Source: Bacteroidales bacterium
Lineage (GTDB): Bacteria > Bacteroidota > Bacteroidia > Bacteroidales > VadinHA17
Direction: 5' to 3'
Assembly (NCBI GenBank): GCA_012517605.1
Contig: JAAYUS010000150.1
Location: 1-60,019, forward strand
Length of the DNA stretch: 60,019 bases
Below are positions 36,217-44,150 of this stretch, in pieces. How positions within the stretch are numbered: position 1 is the stretch's first letter; every line of letters begins with the position of its first letter. The position numbers and the translations under genes are program-made. The notes beneath the pieces are model-generated. The model was not told the DNA's origin, did not search any database, and worked only from the letters and a program-made list of their open reading frames with translations.

Positions 36217-36909
36217 TTACCTGATTTTTCTGTAAATGCAGTCTTTCATATCGCAAAGTCCGCATGTATATTTGTTGAATCTGACCTCCCTGCCAATTCC
36301 GATGAAGCCGCTTACAGATTTTTCGGGACTCATAAGGGCGGAGGAATTAACCGTAATGCCGCAGAAATTGTCTTTCATCAGGTGAAACAACTTATGCTGT
36401 TCATCCACATTCCAGTCGCAATATCCGGGACTGTACCGGTTTGTTATCCTAAGCCCTTCCATTTCAGCAGCCATCTTCAGCTTTTCCTGCATCAGGGCTG
36501 AAGCGCCGTCAGCTGCTTCACTTCCTATGACATCATAGATATATCCCTGAAGCAGATCTCCGTCTTTCATGGCTTTGCGGCTCATCTCGCCAATCTTCTC
36601 ACCGGCAGTTGATAGAAATACAGCCATGGATTCAGATTTCCGCAGCTGGCCGAAAACTATTTTCTTCAGACTGAACTCCAGTCCGGCTATTTTCACTGAT
36701 TTTTCTGAAGGATTGAACTCAATGCCTGAAAAGATCCTGTATTCTGCCTTCAGTTCACAAAATGATTCTGCATCAATAAGTGCTCCGGCAATAAGATCAG
36801 AGATTGCCTCATGCGATTCTCCTTCCCTGTACCCCATTACCATTTCTATCTGGCGTACATCCAGATTAAGATCCGAAAATTCGAATTTAAATGTTGAATC
36901 ATTCATCAA
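36217..36909 (-). CDS. Stand-alone MetH-type reactivation domain protein
   Basis: 230 residues. The C-terminal half matches the SAM-binding activation domain of cobalamin-dependent methionine synthase: NRYSPGYCDWNVDEQHKLF, then SALMSPEKSVSGFIGIG. The end carries a Cys cluster (YTCGLCDMKDCIYRK). In MetH this domain reductively remethylates inactive cob(II)alamin using SAM; here it is a separate protein encoded last in the corrinoid operon, so it probably reactivates the corrinoid protein at 39245-39913. Confidence 0.85.
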   Translation of the reverse strand: MMNDSTFKFEFSDLNLDVRQIEMVMGYREGESHEAISDLIAGALIDAESFCELKAEYRIFSGIEFNPSEKSVKIAGLEFSLKKIVFGQLRKSESMAVFLSTAGEKIGEMSRKAMKDGDLLQGYIYDVIGSEAADGASALMQEKLKMAAEMEGLRITNRYSPGYCDWNVDEQHKLFHLMKDNFCGITVNSSALMSPEKSVSGFIGIGREVRFNKYTCGLCDMKDCIYRKIR

Positions 36910-36942
36910 TGTCCTTTTAGATTTCCATGTACACCTGTTTCC

Positions 36943-38397
36943 TTAAAAAACAGATTGGGGATCAAGTCCCGATTCTTTTATTATTCTCCCGACGACAGTC
37001 TCCCACCCAAGAGTCATAAGGTGAATGCCATTTATACCCTTCTTATGCCTTATGGATTCAATTGTTTCCAGAGTTATCTGAATCCCTTCCTCTTCAGCCC
37101 TGTCCCCGGCATTTTCCATTCTTTCGAGAATTTTCGGAGGCAAGTAAACTCCGGGTACTTTCTGATGAAGGTGCAAGGCAGCTTTATAACTTCTCAAAGG
37201 GACCATGCCAATCAGAATGTATACATTTTCAAGGACTCCTCTTTTTTCGAGTTGTTCAAGCCATGGATCGAGCCGTTCAGGCTCAAACACAATGTTGGTC
37301 TGGAAAAACTGGGCCCCTGCATTCACTTTTTTCTGGTCCTTTATTGCCTGAAGTTCAGGTTTCATGGCGAATGGCGTAGTAGCTGCCCCCAGGAAAAATT
37401 TCGGAGGTGATTTGATCTTACGCCCGTCGAGGTAGATCCCCTCATCCCTCATTCTCCTGAGGATCCACAGCATCTGAACCGAATCGAGATCAAGAATGTT
37501 CATGTTGCTTGTCGGAAGCGGTCCTGCCATTGAGCTGTCTCCTGACACGCACAGGATGTTCCTGATGCCCAGCTGCCCGGCCCCGATAACAACCGATTGA
37601 AGTCCGGTCCGAGTTGTATCCCTTGCGGCAATCTGGAATACAGCTTCAGCATCCAGTTCGGCAGCAACCTTGCAGCATGCTGAAGCTGACATCCGCGGTA
37701 TCCCCGAGGCTGCATCAGTAAAGTTAATAGCAGTTACATAAGGTTTTACAAGTTCAATATCCCTTCTGAGTTTCTGGGAATCAGCTCCAACAGGAGGCGT
37801 CACTTCGGTTGCCACAACGAACCTGCCATTTTTTAATCTGCGTTCAAGTTCTGAAGCCGGGTCGGAATATGATGGAGGATGATATTCAGGATCTCCCATC
37901 CACCATTCCGGCTGACGGATAGTTTTGAACACAGAATCCCATATCTCCTGTTTTTTGGTGGTATCCTTCAAAAAAAACGAGCCGAGGAATCTTCCTGTTC
38001 CTGTTTTACGGACCTGCGACACAACGCCTGCCCATGTCTCGGTTCCTGCTTTGCTCCAGTCGACAGGAGGAAGCACCTCGAGAAGTGTCTTTTCCCTTCC
38101 TGTTCTCACTGCTCTTTCGTAAATAGCATTCCAGATGCATTTTCTTGACTCATCCACATAACATCTCTTGTCAGGCGTAACACTTCCGCACGGGCCATTG
38201 CGCATCCCCTTCGGGCATTCCATGGGGCAGATAAAAGCTGTCTCCTGAAGAAGACAGTTACCGCACATCCGGCATCCGAACAACGGACCCTTGATCATGA
38301 TTTCAATACCCGCAAGGAGACGTCTCCCGAAGGATTCCCTTCTGAAAGGATAAAAGGCTGGCTGCCATCGGCGGGCAGGTTTTAGACCAAATGCCAT
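36943..38397 (-). CDS. MetV-MetF fusion (methylenetetrahydrofolate reductase with Cys-rich N-domain)
   Basis: 484 residues from the ATG at 38397, four bases after the preceding stop; an in-frame TTG at 38427 would overlap that gene by 26 bases. Residues about 1-110 are a MetV/MTHFR C-terminal-type domain with clustered cysteines (CRMCGNCL, CPMECPKGMRNGPCGS) likely to hold iron-sulfur clusters. Residues about 185-484 are the MetF barrel (VATEVTPPVGAD, CVSGD, FFQTNIVFEPERL). It interconverts methylene- and methyl-tetrahydrofolate. In acetogens MetV and MetF are separate subunits; here they are fused and sit downstream of the methyltransferase. Confidence 0.9.
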   Translation of the reverse strand: MAFGLKPARRWQPAFYPFRRESFGRRLLAGIEIMIKGPLFGCRMCGNCLLQETAFICPMECPKGMRNGPCGSVTPDKRCYVDESRKCIWNAIYERAVRTGREKTLLEVLPPVDWSKAGTETWAGVVSQVRKTGTGRFLGSFFLKDTTKKQEIWDSVFKTIRQPEWWMGDPEYHPPSYSDPASELERRLKNGRFVVATEVTPPVGADSQKLRRDIELVKPYVTAINFTDAASGIPRMSASACCKVAAELDAEAVFQIAARDTTRTGLQSVVIGAGQLGIRNILCVSGDSSMAGPLPTSNMNILDLDSVQMLWILRRMRDEGIYLDGRKIKSPPKFFLGAATTPFAMKPELQAIKDQKKVNAGAQFFQTNIVFEPERLDPWLEQLEKRGVLENVYILIGMVPLRSYKAALHLHQKVPGVYLPPKILERMENAGDRAEEEGIQITLETIESIRHKKGINGIHLMTLGWETVVGRIIKESGLDPQSVF

Positions 38398-38401
38398 CCG
38401 G

Positions 38402-39241
38402 CTAAGTCCTGCTTTGAAAATATTCAACGAATCTTACTGCATAATCATCACGCCCGAGAACCAGATCAGTTGCACGGACGGCAGCTGTAATTTTCTCAGG
38501 ATTGGCGATGGGACATGTAAGGCCGCAATAAACTGCCAGTGTGAGGAAAGCAGCATTAAGCGACTCCCTGTCGGGCAGTCCGAAAGAAATGTTACTGGAT
38601 CCCATTGTAATATTATGGCCAAGATCCGACCTGATAAGCCTGATCGTATCAAGTGTCACCAGGCAGGCACGCGGGTCAGCAGAAACAGCCATTGCTACCG
38701 GATCAACAATTATATCCTCCGGTTTAATTCCCGACTTCAGGGCTCTTCCTATAATAGTTGCGGCGATGTTCTTCCTTTTGACCGGATCATCTGAAATACC
38801 ATTTTCGTCAATGCACAATGCTATTATTGCTGCTCCGTATTCCGAGGCAACAGGAAGAAGCGAGTTAAAAGATGATTCATTGCCGTTAACCGAGTTGATA
38901 AGGCATTTGCCTTTTGCGGTTTTAAGGGCAGCTTTGATGGCTGCCGGATTGGGCGAATCGAGGCACAACGGAACGTCAAAACAGTCCTGTACTGCCTTTA
39001 CAACTTCCGGGAGCAGCTTTTCATCATCAACGCCTGGAAAACCGACGTTAATATCCAGTATATCGGCACCTGCTGCGATCTGGCTGCGTGCAAGTTCAAG
39101 AACGGGGTTGAAGTCGTTCTCCTGAAGTGCAGATGCAAGCTTTTTTCTTCTTGTGGGATTTATCGATTCACCAATAATCACTACCGGCCCTTCAGTATCG
39201 ATCACCACTTCTTTTGCCGTTCCGGAGAGAATTGTCCTCAT
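38402..39241 (-). CDS. Methyltetrahydrofolate:corrinoid methyltransferase (AcsE/MtvA-like)
   Basis: 279 residues, the usual size of stand-alone MeTr enzymes. TIM barrel of the pterin-binding family: GESINPTRRKK, ADILDINVGFPG, and MGSSNISFGLPDRESL are the pterin-binding segments of AcsE and of the second domain of MetH. It moves a methyl group between methyltetrahydrofolate and the corrinoid protein encoded three bases upstream. Confidence 0.92.
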   Translation of the reverse strand: MRTILSGTAKEVVIDTEGPVVIIGESINPTRRKKLASALQENDFNPVLELARSQIAAGADILDINVGFPGVDDEKLLPEVVKAVQDCFDVPLCLDSPNPAAIKAALKTAKGKCLINSVNGNESSFNSLLPVASEYGAAIIALCIDENGISDDPVKRKNIAATIIGRALKSGIKPEDIIVDPVAMAVSADPRACLVTLDTIRLIRSDLGHNITMGSSNISFGLPDRESLNAAFLTLAVYCGLTCPIANPEKITAAVRATDLVLGRDDYAVRFVEYFQSRT

Positions 39242-39244
39242 CTT

Positions 39245-39913
39245 CTATTCAGCAAACTGTTTCAGATAGTTTACGGCACCCTGGGGATCAGGTGAATAAA
39301 AATCGGCTCCGATCCTTTCACAATATTCCTTTGTAACAGGAGCGCCTCCGACAAGTATTTTCAGACCTGAATGTTTTTCCCTTATCGCGGCGACAGTTTT
39401 CTTCATGTTTTCCATGGTAGTGGTGAGAAGTGCAGACAGGCCTATAAATGCACCTGGGTTTTCATCAATTGTCTTGAGGAACTTTTCAGAGCTTACGTCA
39501 ACACCCAGATCGATAACTTCCCAGCCGCCTCCTTCTATCATCATGGCAACCAGATTCTTACCAATGTCGTGAAGATCGCCGGCCACGGTGCCTATTATGA
39601 CTTTCCCTTTTCTTTTTGTCTCGCCTGTGCTGAAATACGGCTTAAGATGTTTCATTGCCCCATTCATGGCCTTTGCCGACATCAGCATCTGAGGAACATA
39701 TATCTCTTTTCTCGAGAATTTGTCACCGACGACAGCCATCGCAGGGACAAGAGCCCCGTCAAGAATTTGTTCAGGTTTTATTCCGCTGTCAAGGGCAAGA
39801 CGTGTAAGCTCATCAGCTCCGTCCTGGCCTTTCATGCCCGGAGGATAAGGCGTGTTCCTGTCTATTTTTCCATTTTCAACGCAGTTGGCAATAAGTTTTA
39901 GAATATCATTCAT
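39245..39913 (-). CDS. Corrinoid protein (MtbC/MtvC-like B12-binding protein)
   Basis: 222 residues. N-terminal helical cap (about 1-90) followed by a Rossmann-like B12-binding domain with the base-off/His-on motif DLHDIGKNLV and the GLSALLTTTM and GGAPVT loops. It carries the methyl group as methylcobalamin between partner methyltransferases. First gene of the four-gene operon; no cobalamin riboswitch was recognised in the 200 bases upstream. Confidence 0.93.
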   Translation of the reverse strand: MNDILKLIANCVENGKIDRNTPYPPGMKGQDGADELTRLALDSGIKPEQILDGALVPAMAVVGDKFSRKEIYVPQMLMSAKAMNGAMKHLKPYFSTGETKRKGKVIIGTVAGDLHDIGKNLVAMMIEGGGWEVIDLGVDVSSEKFLKTIDENPGAFIGLSALLTTTMENMKKTVAAIREKHSGLKILVGGAPVTKEYCERIGADFYSPDPQGAVNYLKQFAE

Positions 39914-40114
39914 TGCTTCTGATATTTAACAACGTTTTTAAGTTTCCCGTCTTAAAAATAACAAAGATTTAAATCCTCTCCTATTAAAATTCTGAAATAA
40001 ATTGATAATGAGAGCTAAAGTTAAAAACCCTTAAAAGTTAAACTTATAAATATCACAAAGCAATATACTTGGTTCAAATTAATTAACTTTAATGGACTAA
40101 AAAATAAACGGAAT

Positions 40115-41641
40115 ATGAAGTACTTGAACCTTCTACTCAGCTTTCTTCTTGTGAACTCTGCGATTGCCCAGACCGGTTCAATCGGCATTTTTGAAAAAAA
40201 CGGCGATATCGGCAATCCAAAAAATGCAGGGTCAGCAGTTTACAACATCAATGATCAGTCTTACACTTTGAAAGGATCAGGTTATAACATCTGGTTTGCA
40301 AGGGATGAGTTTCAGTATCTCTACAAAAAGATAAAGGGAAATTTCATACTTACAGCGAATTTCAGGTTTGAAGGCAAAGGTACGGAAGCGCACCGTAAAA
40401 CCGGATGGATGATTAGAGCATCCGCCGACGAGAATTCCCAGCATATCTCTGCCACACTTCATGGTGATGGCCTTACTGTTATGCAATGGAGGGATTTTAA
40501 AGGAGCAGAAATGAAAGATCCTGAAGATGAGATTTTTGCAAGAGACTCATCTTATGATGTGATCCAGCTCGAAAGGATGGGAAAACTTATATTCATGAGG
40601 GGAGCTCATATGGGTAAACCTCTCGAGATGATCGGATCATATGAAATGGAAAATCTTCCGGATGAGGTTCTGGCCGGATTGTTTGTCTGTTCGCATAATC
40701 CTGATATAACCGAAGAGGTCACTGTATGGAATGTCAGGATCGACAAGCCCGTTGGAGATGATTATAATCAAAGCAGGGACGGCGTTGTAGGATGCCGGCT
40801 TGAAACAATGAATGTGTTTGACGGAAAAAGGAAGGTTATCTGGGAAAAGCAGGGAAGGTTTGAGGCTCCAAACTGGATGCCTGACGGCAGGCAACTTCTG
40901 TTCAACATGGACGGACTGCTATATAAAATACCTGTGACAGGAGGAGAACTGACCCAGCTCAATACGGGTTCGGTAAAAAGGAACAATAACGACCACGGGA
41001 TTTCATTCAATGGGAAACTGCTGGCAATAAGCAGCTCAAAGGAAGGAGTGGGAAGCGGAGGAGGTTCTGCAGTGTGGGTTCTGCCGCTAAAGGGAGGCGA
41101 ACCAAAACTTATTACTCCTGAGACTCCTTCGTATTTCCATGGATGGGCCCCGAACAATAAAGAATTGGTTTATGTCGCACAGAGGGGAGGCAAAAACATT
41201 TATAATATTTACCGGAATTCAATAAAGGGAGGAAAGGAAGTTGCACTCACCGATATCGGACAGGGTGAACATGTCGACGGATGTGAATATTCACCTGACG
41301 GTAAATATATTTACTATAACGGAAGCCATACCGGCAATATGCAGTTGTGGAGGATAAAAGCCGACGGAACAGGAAGAGAGCAGCTCACATTTGATGAATA
41401 CAAAAACTGGTTCCCTCATATTTCTCCCGACGGGAAATGGATTGCCTTTATTTCATTTCCGCCCGATATCGAAAAGAACAGTCATCCATCGTATAAGAGA
41501 GTGATGTTAAGGCTTATGCCAGCAACGGGAGGGGAACCAAAAGTCATAGCATACCTTTACGGCGGACAGGGAACCATCAATGTTCCTTCATGGTCTCCCG
41601 ACAGCAGGCAAATTGCATTTGTAAGCAATTCAGGAAATTGA
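40115..41641 (+). CDS. Exported DUF1349-like/PD40 propeller protein
   Basis: 508 residues with a Sec signal peptide ending AIAQ. Residues about 30-210 form a concanavalin-like jelly roll (RKTGWMIRASADENSQHIS, LHGDGLTVMQWR), and about 225-508 a TolB/PD40 propeller (NWMPDGRQLLF, CEYSPDGKYIYY, PHISPDGKWIAFIS, PSWSPDSRQIAF). No catalytic triad follows, so it is a binding or scaffold protein rather than a peptidase. Monocistronic. Confidence 0.8.
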   Translation: MKYLNLLLSFLLVNSAIAQTGSIGIFEKNGDIGNPKNAGSAVYNINDQSYTLKGSGYNIWFARDEFQYLYKKIKGNFILTANFRFEGKGTEAHRKTGWMIRASADENSQHISATLHGDGLTVMQWRDFKGAEMKDPEDEIFARDSSYDVIQLERMGKLIFMRGAHMGKPLEMIGSYEMENLPDEVLAGLFVCSHNPDITEEVTVWNVRIDKPVGDDYNQSRDGVVGCRLETMNVFDGKRKVIWEKQGRFEAPNWMPDGRQLLFNMDGLLYKIPVTGGELTQLNTGSVKRNNNDHGISFNGKLLAISSSKEGVGSGGGSAVWVLPLKGGEPKLITPETPSYFHGWAPNNKELVYVAQRGGKNIYNIYRNSIKGGKEVALTDIGQGEHVDGCEYSPDGKYIYYNGSHTGNMQLWRIKADGTGREQLTFDEYKNWFPHISPDGKWIAFISFPPDIEKNSHPSYKRVMLRLMPATGGEPKVIAYLYGGQGTINVPSWSPDSRQIAFVSNSGN

Positions 41642-41725
41642 ACAACATTCCCATAATGATCACAGTTTTAAATTTCATATTTAAAAATAACATACATTGC
41701 CGGACTTAAACAGTTTTTTCATTGC

Positions 41726-42475
41726 ATGGGATCCGGTATAAATAAAATCCTGTCTGTCCCGGTTTTTGCATTCCTGTACTGTTACACCGCCGCGGGCGTA
41801 TTGATTGTAGTTGTCCTGTCGTGGTTCAAGGCAAAAAAGAGTGTCCGCTTCCTTTGCAAAGTATGGGCGAAATCCGTTTTTCTTATAATGGGTAAGAAAC
41901 TGCCCGTCATAGGAAAAGACAATATCGACAAAAATGAGAAATACATACTTGTGGCAAATCATGCCAGCCTTTTTGACATTGTAGCCATTACCTCCTTTTA
42001 TCCGGAAGTATCATGGTTCGGACATGAACGGCTTCTGAAAATACCGGTTTTCGGCAGGTTCCTCAGGCTTACAGATTATGTTCCCTTTAAAGAACCTACG
42101 GTAAGCAATACAAGACACATGCTTGAACAACTGATGGAAAAAGCAAGGGATCAGTCAGTTGCTTTATTTCCTGAAGGAACAAGGACTCTAAACGGTGAGA
42201 TCAATCCGTTCTACAGGGGATTTATTTATCTTTTCAGAACCAGGGAAATAGATATCCTTCCGGTTACATTGAATGGTTTTTATGATCTGAAACCTAAAAA
42301 CCGTTCTTATATTGATTTTGGATCCAGACTCGAGGTCATTGTTCATAAACCCATTTCAAGGGAAGAACTTATGGGTTTAACTGACAGTGAAATAATCAAG
42401 AAGGTCAGAACTGTGATTGAATCAGCTCACAGAGGGATAAAAGAAAAAGAAAATACAAGGGAAAATCATGGATAA
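41726..42475 (+). CDS. 1-acyl-sn-glycerol-3-phosphate acyltransferase (PlsC family)
   Basis: 249 residues with an N-terminal membrane helix. Motif I NHASLFD has the catalytic His and Asp, and motif III is FPEGTRTLNG, both canonical, unlike the paralogue at 18809-19603. It makes phosphatidic acid, or acylates a related lipid. It overlaps the following lipid kinase gene by eight bases. Confidence 0.9.
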   Translation: MGSGINKILSVPVFAFLYCYTAAGVLIVVVLSWFKAKKSVRFLCKVWAKSVFLIMGKKLPVIGKDNIDKNEKYILVANHASLFDIVAITSFYPEVSWFGHERLLKIPVFGRFLRLTDYVPFKEPTVSNTRHMLEQLMEKARDQSVALFPEGTRTLNGEINPFYRGFIYLFRTREIDILPVTLNGFYDLKPKNRSYIDFGSRLEVIVHKPISREELMGLTDSEIIKKVRTVIESAHRGIKEKENTRENHG

Positions 42476-43382
42476 ATGGATCTTCATTGTAAATCCGGTC
42501 GCGGGCAATGGCCATGCAAAGACTCTTATACCGGTAATAAAGGAAAAAATAAAGATTTTCAATATTGACGGAGAGATAGTCCAGACCGAAAGGCCCGGAC
42601 ACGCTGCAGAGATCTCAGAGCTGTACTGCTCAAAAGGGTACCGTTATATTGTGGGTGTCGGAGGAGACGGTACAATTAATGAAATTGCCAGACCATTGAT
42701 TAACAGGGAGGATGTTGTAATTGGCGTTATCCCGGGCGGAACCGGGAATGATTTCGTTCAGATTACCGGCTTTCCTGACAGGTTCAATAACAATGACTGG
42801 AAGATATTCTTTTCGGGGAACATAATTAAGACCGACGCAGGAAAAGTTAATGGCATGATTTTCCTTAATGGGATGGGACTTGGATTTGATGCCCAGGTTG
42901 CATCAGAGAATTATGCCGGATCAGGAGAAGTAAAAAAGGGAGGGAAGCACAAATATCTGTGGCACATTATTAAAACCATTCTGTTCTTCAAAGAAAAAAG
43001 GATGATTGTAAGGGATGGCAAAAGTTTCTCTGAAACAGACTGTTTTATAAATACAATTGCTATCGGGAGAAGGTTCGCTGGAGGATTTCTGCTTACACCC
43101 GAAGCTGTTGCCAACGACGGACTCCTTGATGTATGCTCAATAAAAAGGCTTAACCTCTTGCAGAGATTCAGACTATTTCTGAAAGTACCGGGAGGGAAAC
43201 ATATAAATGATAAGAAAGTAAATTATTATCATACCCAAGGACTGGAAATTGAATTTCCTGTAAAGGTACCTTTCCATGTTGACGGAGAACTGCATTTTTC
43301 AAAAGAATTCAATGTAAGTATTATGCCTTCAGTAATTAATGTTATCTATAACCCTGATGGGAAACACTTTTTCAGAAAATAA
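42468..43382 (+). CDS. Diacylglycerol kinase-like lipid kinase (YegS/DagK family)
   Basis: 304 residues, cytosolic face. IVNPVAGNGHAK, the nucleotide-binding VGGDGTINEIARPL and the GVIPGGTGNDF motif define the DAGK catalytic domain; the C-terminal beta-sandwich follows (EAVANDGLLDVC). It phosphorylates diacylglycerol or another lipid such as a ceramide or undecaprenol analogue; the substrate is not evident. Coupled to the PlsC gene before and the HAD phosphatase after. Confidence 0.9.
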   Translation: MDKWIFIVNPVAGNGHAKTLIPVIKEKIKIFNIDGEIVQTERPGHAAEISELYCSKGYRYIVGVGGDGTINEIARPLINREDVVIGVIPGGTGNDFVQITGFPDRFNNNDWKIFFSGNIIKTDAGKVNGMIFLNGMGLGFDAQVASENYAGSGEVKKGGKHKYLWHIIKTILFFKEKRMIVRDGKSFSETDCFINTIAIGRRFAGGFLLTPEAVANDGLLDVCSIKRLNLLQRFRLFLKVPGGKHINDKKVNYYHTQGLEIEFPVKVPFHVDGELHFSKEFNVSIMPSVINVIYNPDGKHFFRK

Positions 43383-44043
43383 ATACCAGGATAAAAGTTA
43401 CATCGCTTTCTTTGACCTCGACAAAACCCTTGTCAGGGCAAACAGCAGTGTTATACTTCTCCGTGTTGCTTACAGTAAAAATTTGATTTCCGTTAAAGAT
43501 GTTCTGAAAGCGCTGTGGCTTTCCCTTCTTTTCAGGCTTAACCTCAGAGATACGGAGAAAATAATCAGCAATATGGTCAGATGGCTTTCGGGAGTTGATG
43601 AAAACAGCCTCAGGGAGCTCGTATCAGATGCATTTGAAGAGAAAATGAAGAACTTGATACCCGAGTCGGCAAAATCAGAAATAAGATCACATAAGAATAA
43701 AAATGCACATGTGGTTATTCTTTCTTCTGCTTTATGCCCGGTTTGCCGCATCATAGCAGACTACCTCAATATGGATGATATTATCTGTACCGGACTGGAA
43801 TCATCAGGAGGAATATACTCAGGGAAACCGGCAGGCAGATTGTGTTTTGGAAAAGAAAAAAGATCAAGGCTCATAGACTATTGTGAAAAAAATAACAAAC
43901 GAATGGAAGATGCCTGGTTTTACAGCGACTCAACAGATGATCTGCCATCTCTTGAGATAGTCGGTCATCCTGTTTGTGTCAATCCCGACAGGAAATTAAA
44001 GACTAGAGCCGCAGAAAAAAAATGGCCTGTTTACATCTGGTAA
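43339..44043 (+). CDS. HAD-IB family phosphatase
   Basis: 234 residues. Motif I FFDLDKTLV with nucleophile Asp, motif II ILSS, Lys in the GKPAGRLCFGKEK region and motif III YSDSTDDLP give a complete subfamily IB HAD phosphatase, related to SerB and to phosphatases of lipid headgroups. The start overlaps the kinase gene by 44 bases; an ATG at 43357 is an alternative. The neighbours suggest a phospholipid or glycerophosphate substrate. Confidence 0.85.
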   Translation: MLSITLMGNTFSENKYQDKSYIAFFDLDKTLVRANSSVILLRVAYSKNLISVKDVLKALWLSLLFRLNLRDTEKIISNMVRWLSGVDENSLRELVSDAFEEKMKNLIPESAKSEIRSHKNKNAHVVILSSALCPVCRIIADYLNMDDIICTGLESSGGIYSGKPAGRLCFGKEKRSRLIDYCEKNNKRMEDAWFYSDSTDDLPSLEIVGHPVCVNPDRKLKTRAAEKKWPVYIW

Positions 44044-44096
44044 GCAAAATTAATTGACAATTGCCAGGCAATTTCATGAATACCTTTCGGGGAGGT

Positions 44097-44113
44097 CTTA
44101 TTCACAGAATAAG
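44097..44113 (-). terminator. Short hairpin between convergent genes
   Basis: CTTATTC/GAATAAG stem with an ACA loop between the HAD gene and the GH116 gene. There is no good T-run on either side, so termination function is uncertain. Confidence 0.3.
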
Positions 44114-44150
44114 GATCTGCTGGAATTTTATCCCCTTTCAGCGTAAAACT

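Noticed and set aside
39914..40114. Possible cobalamin riboswitch before the corrinoid operon
   Set aside because: No B12-box-like sequence or multi-stem architecture was visible; the region is plain A+T-rich.
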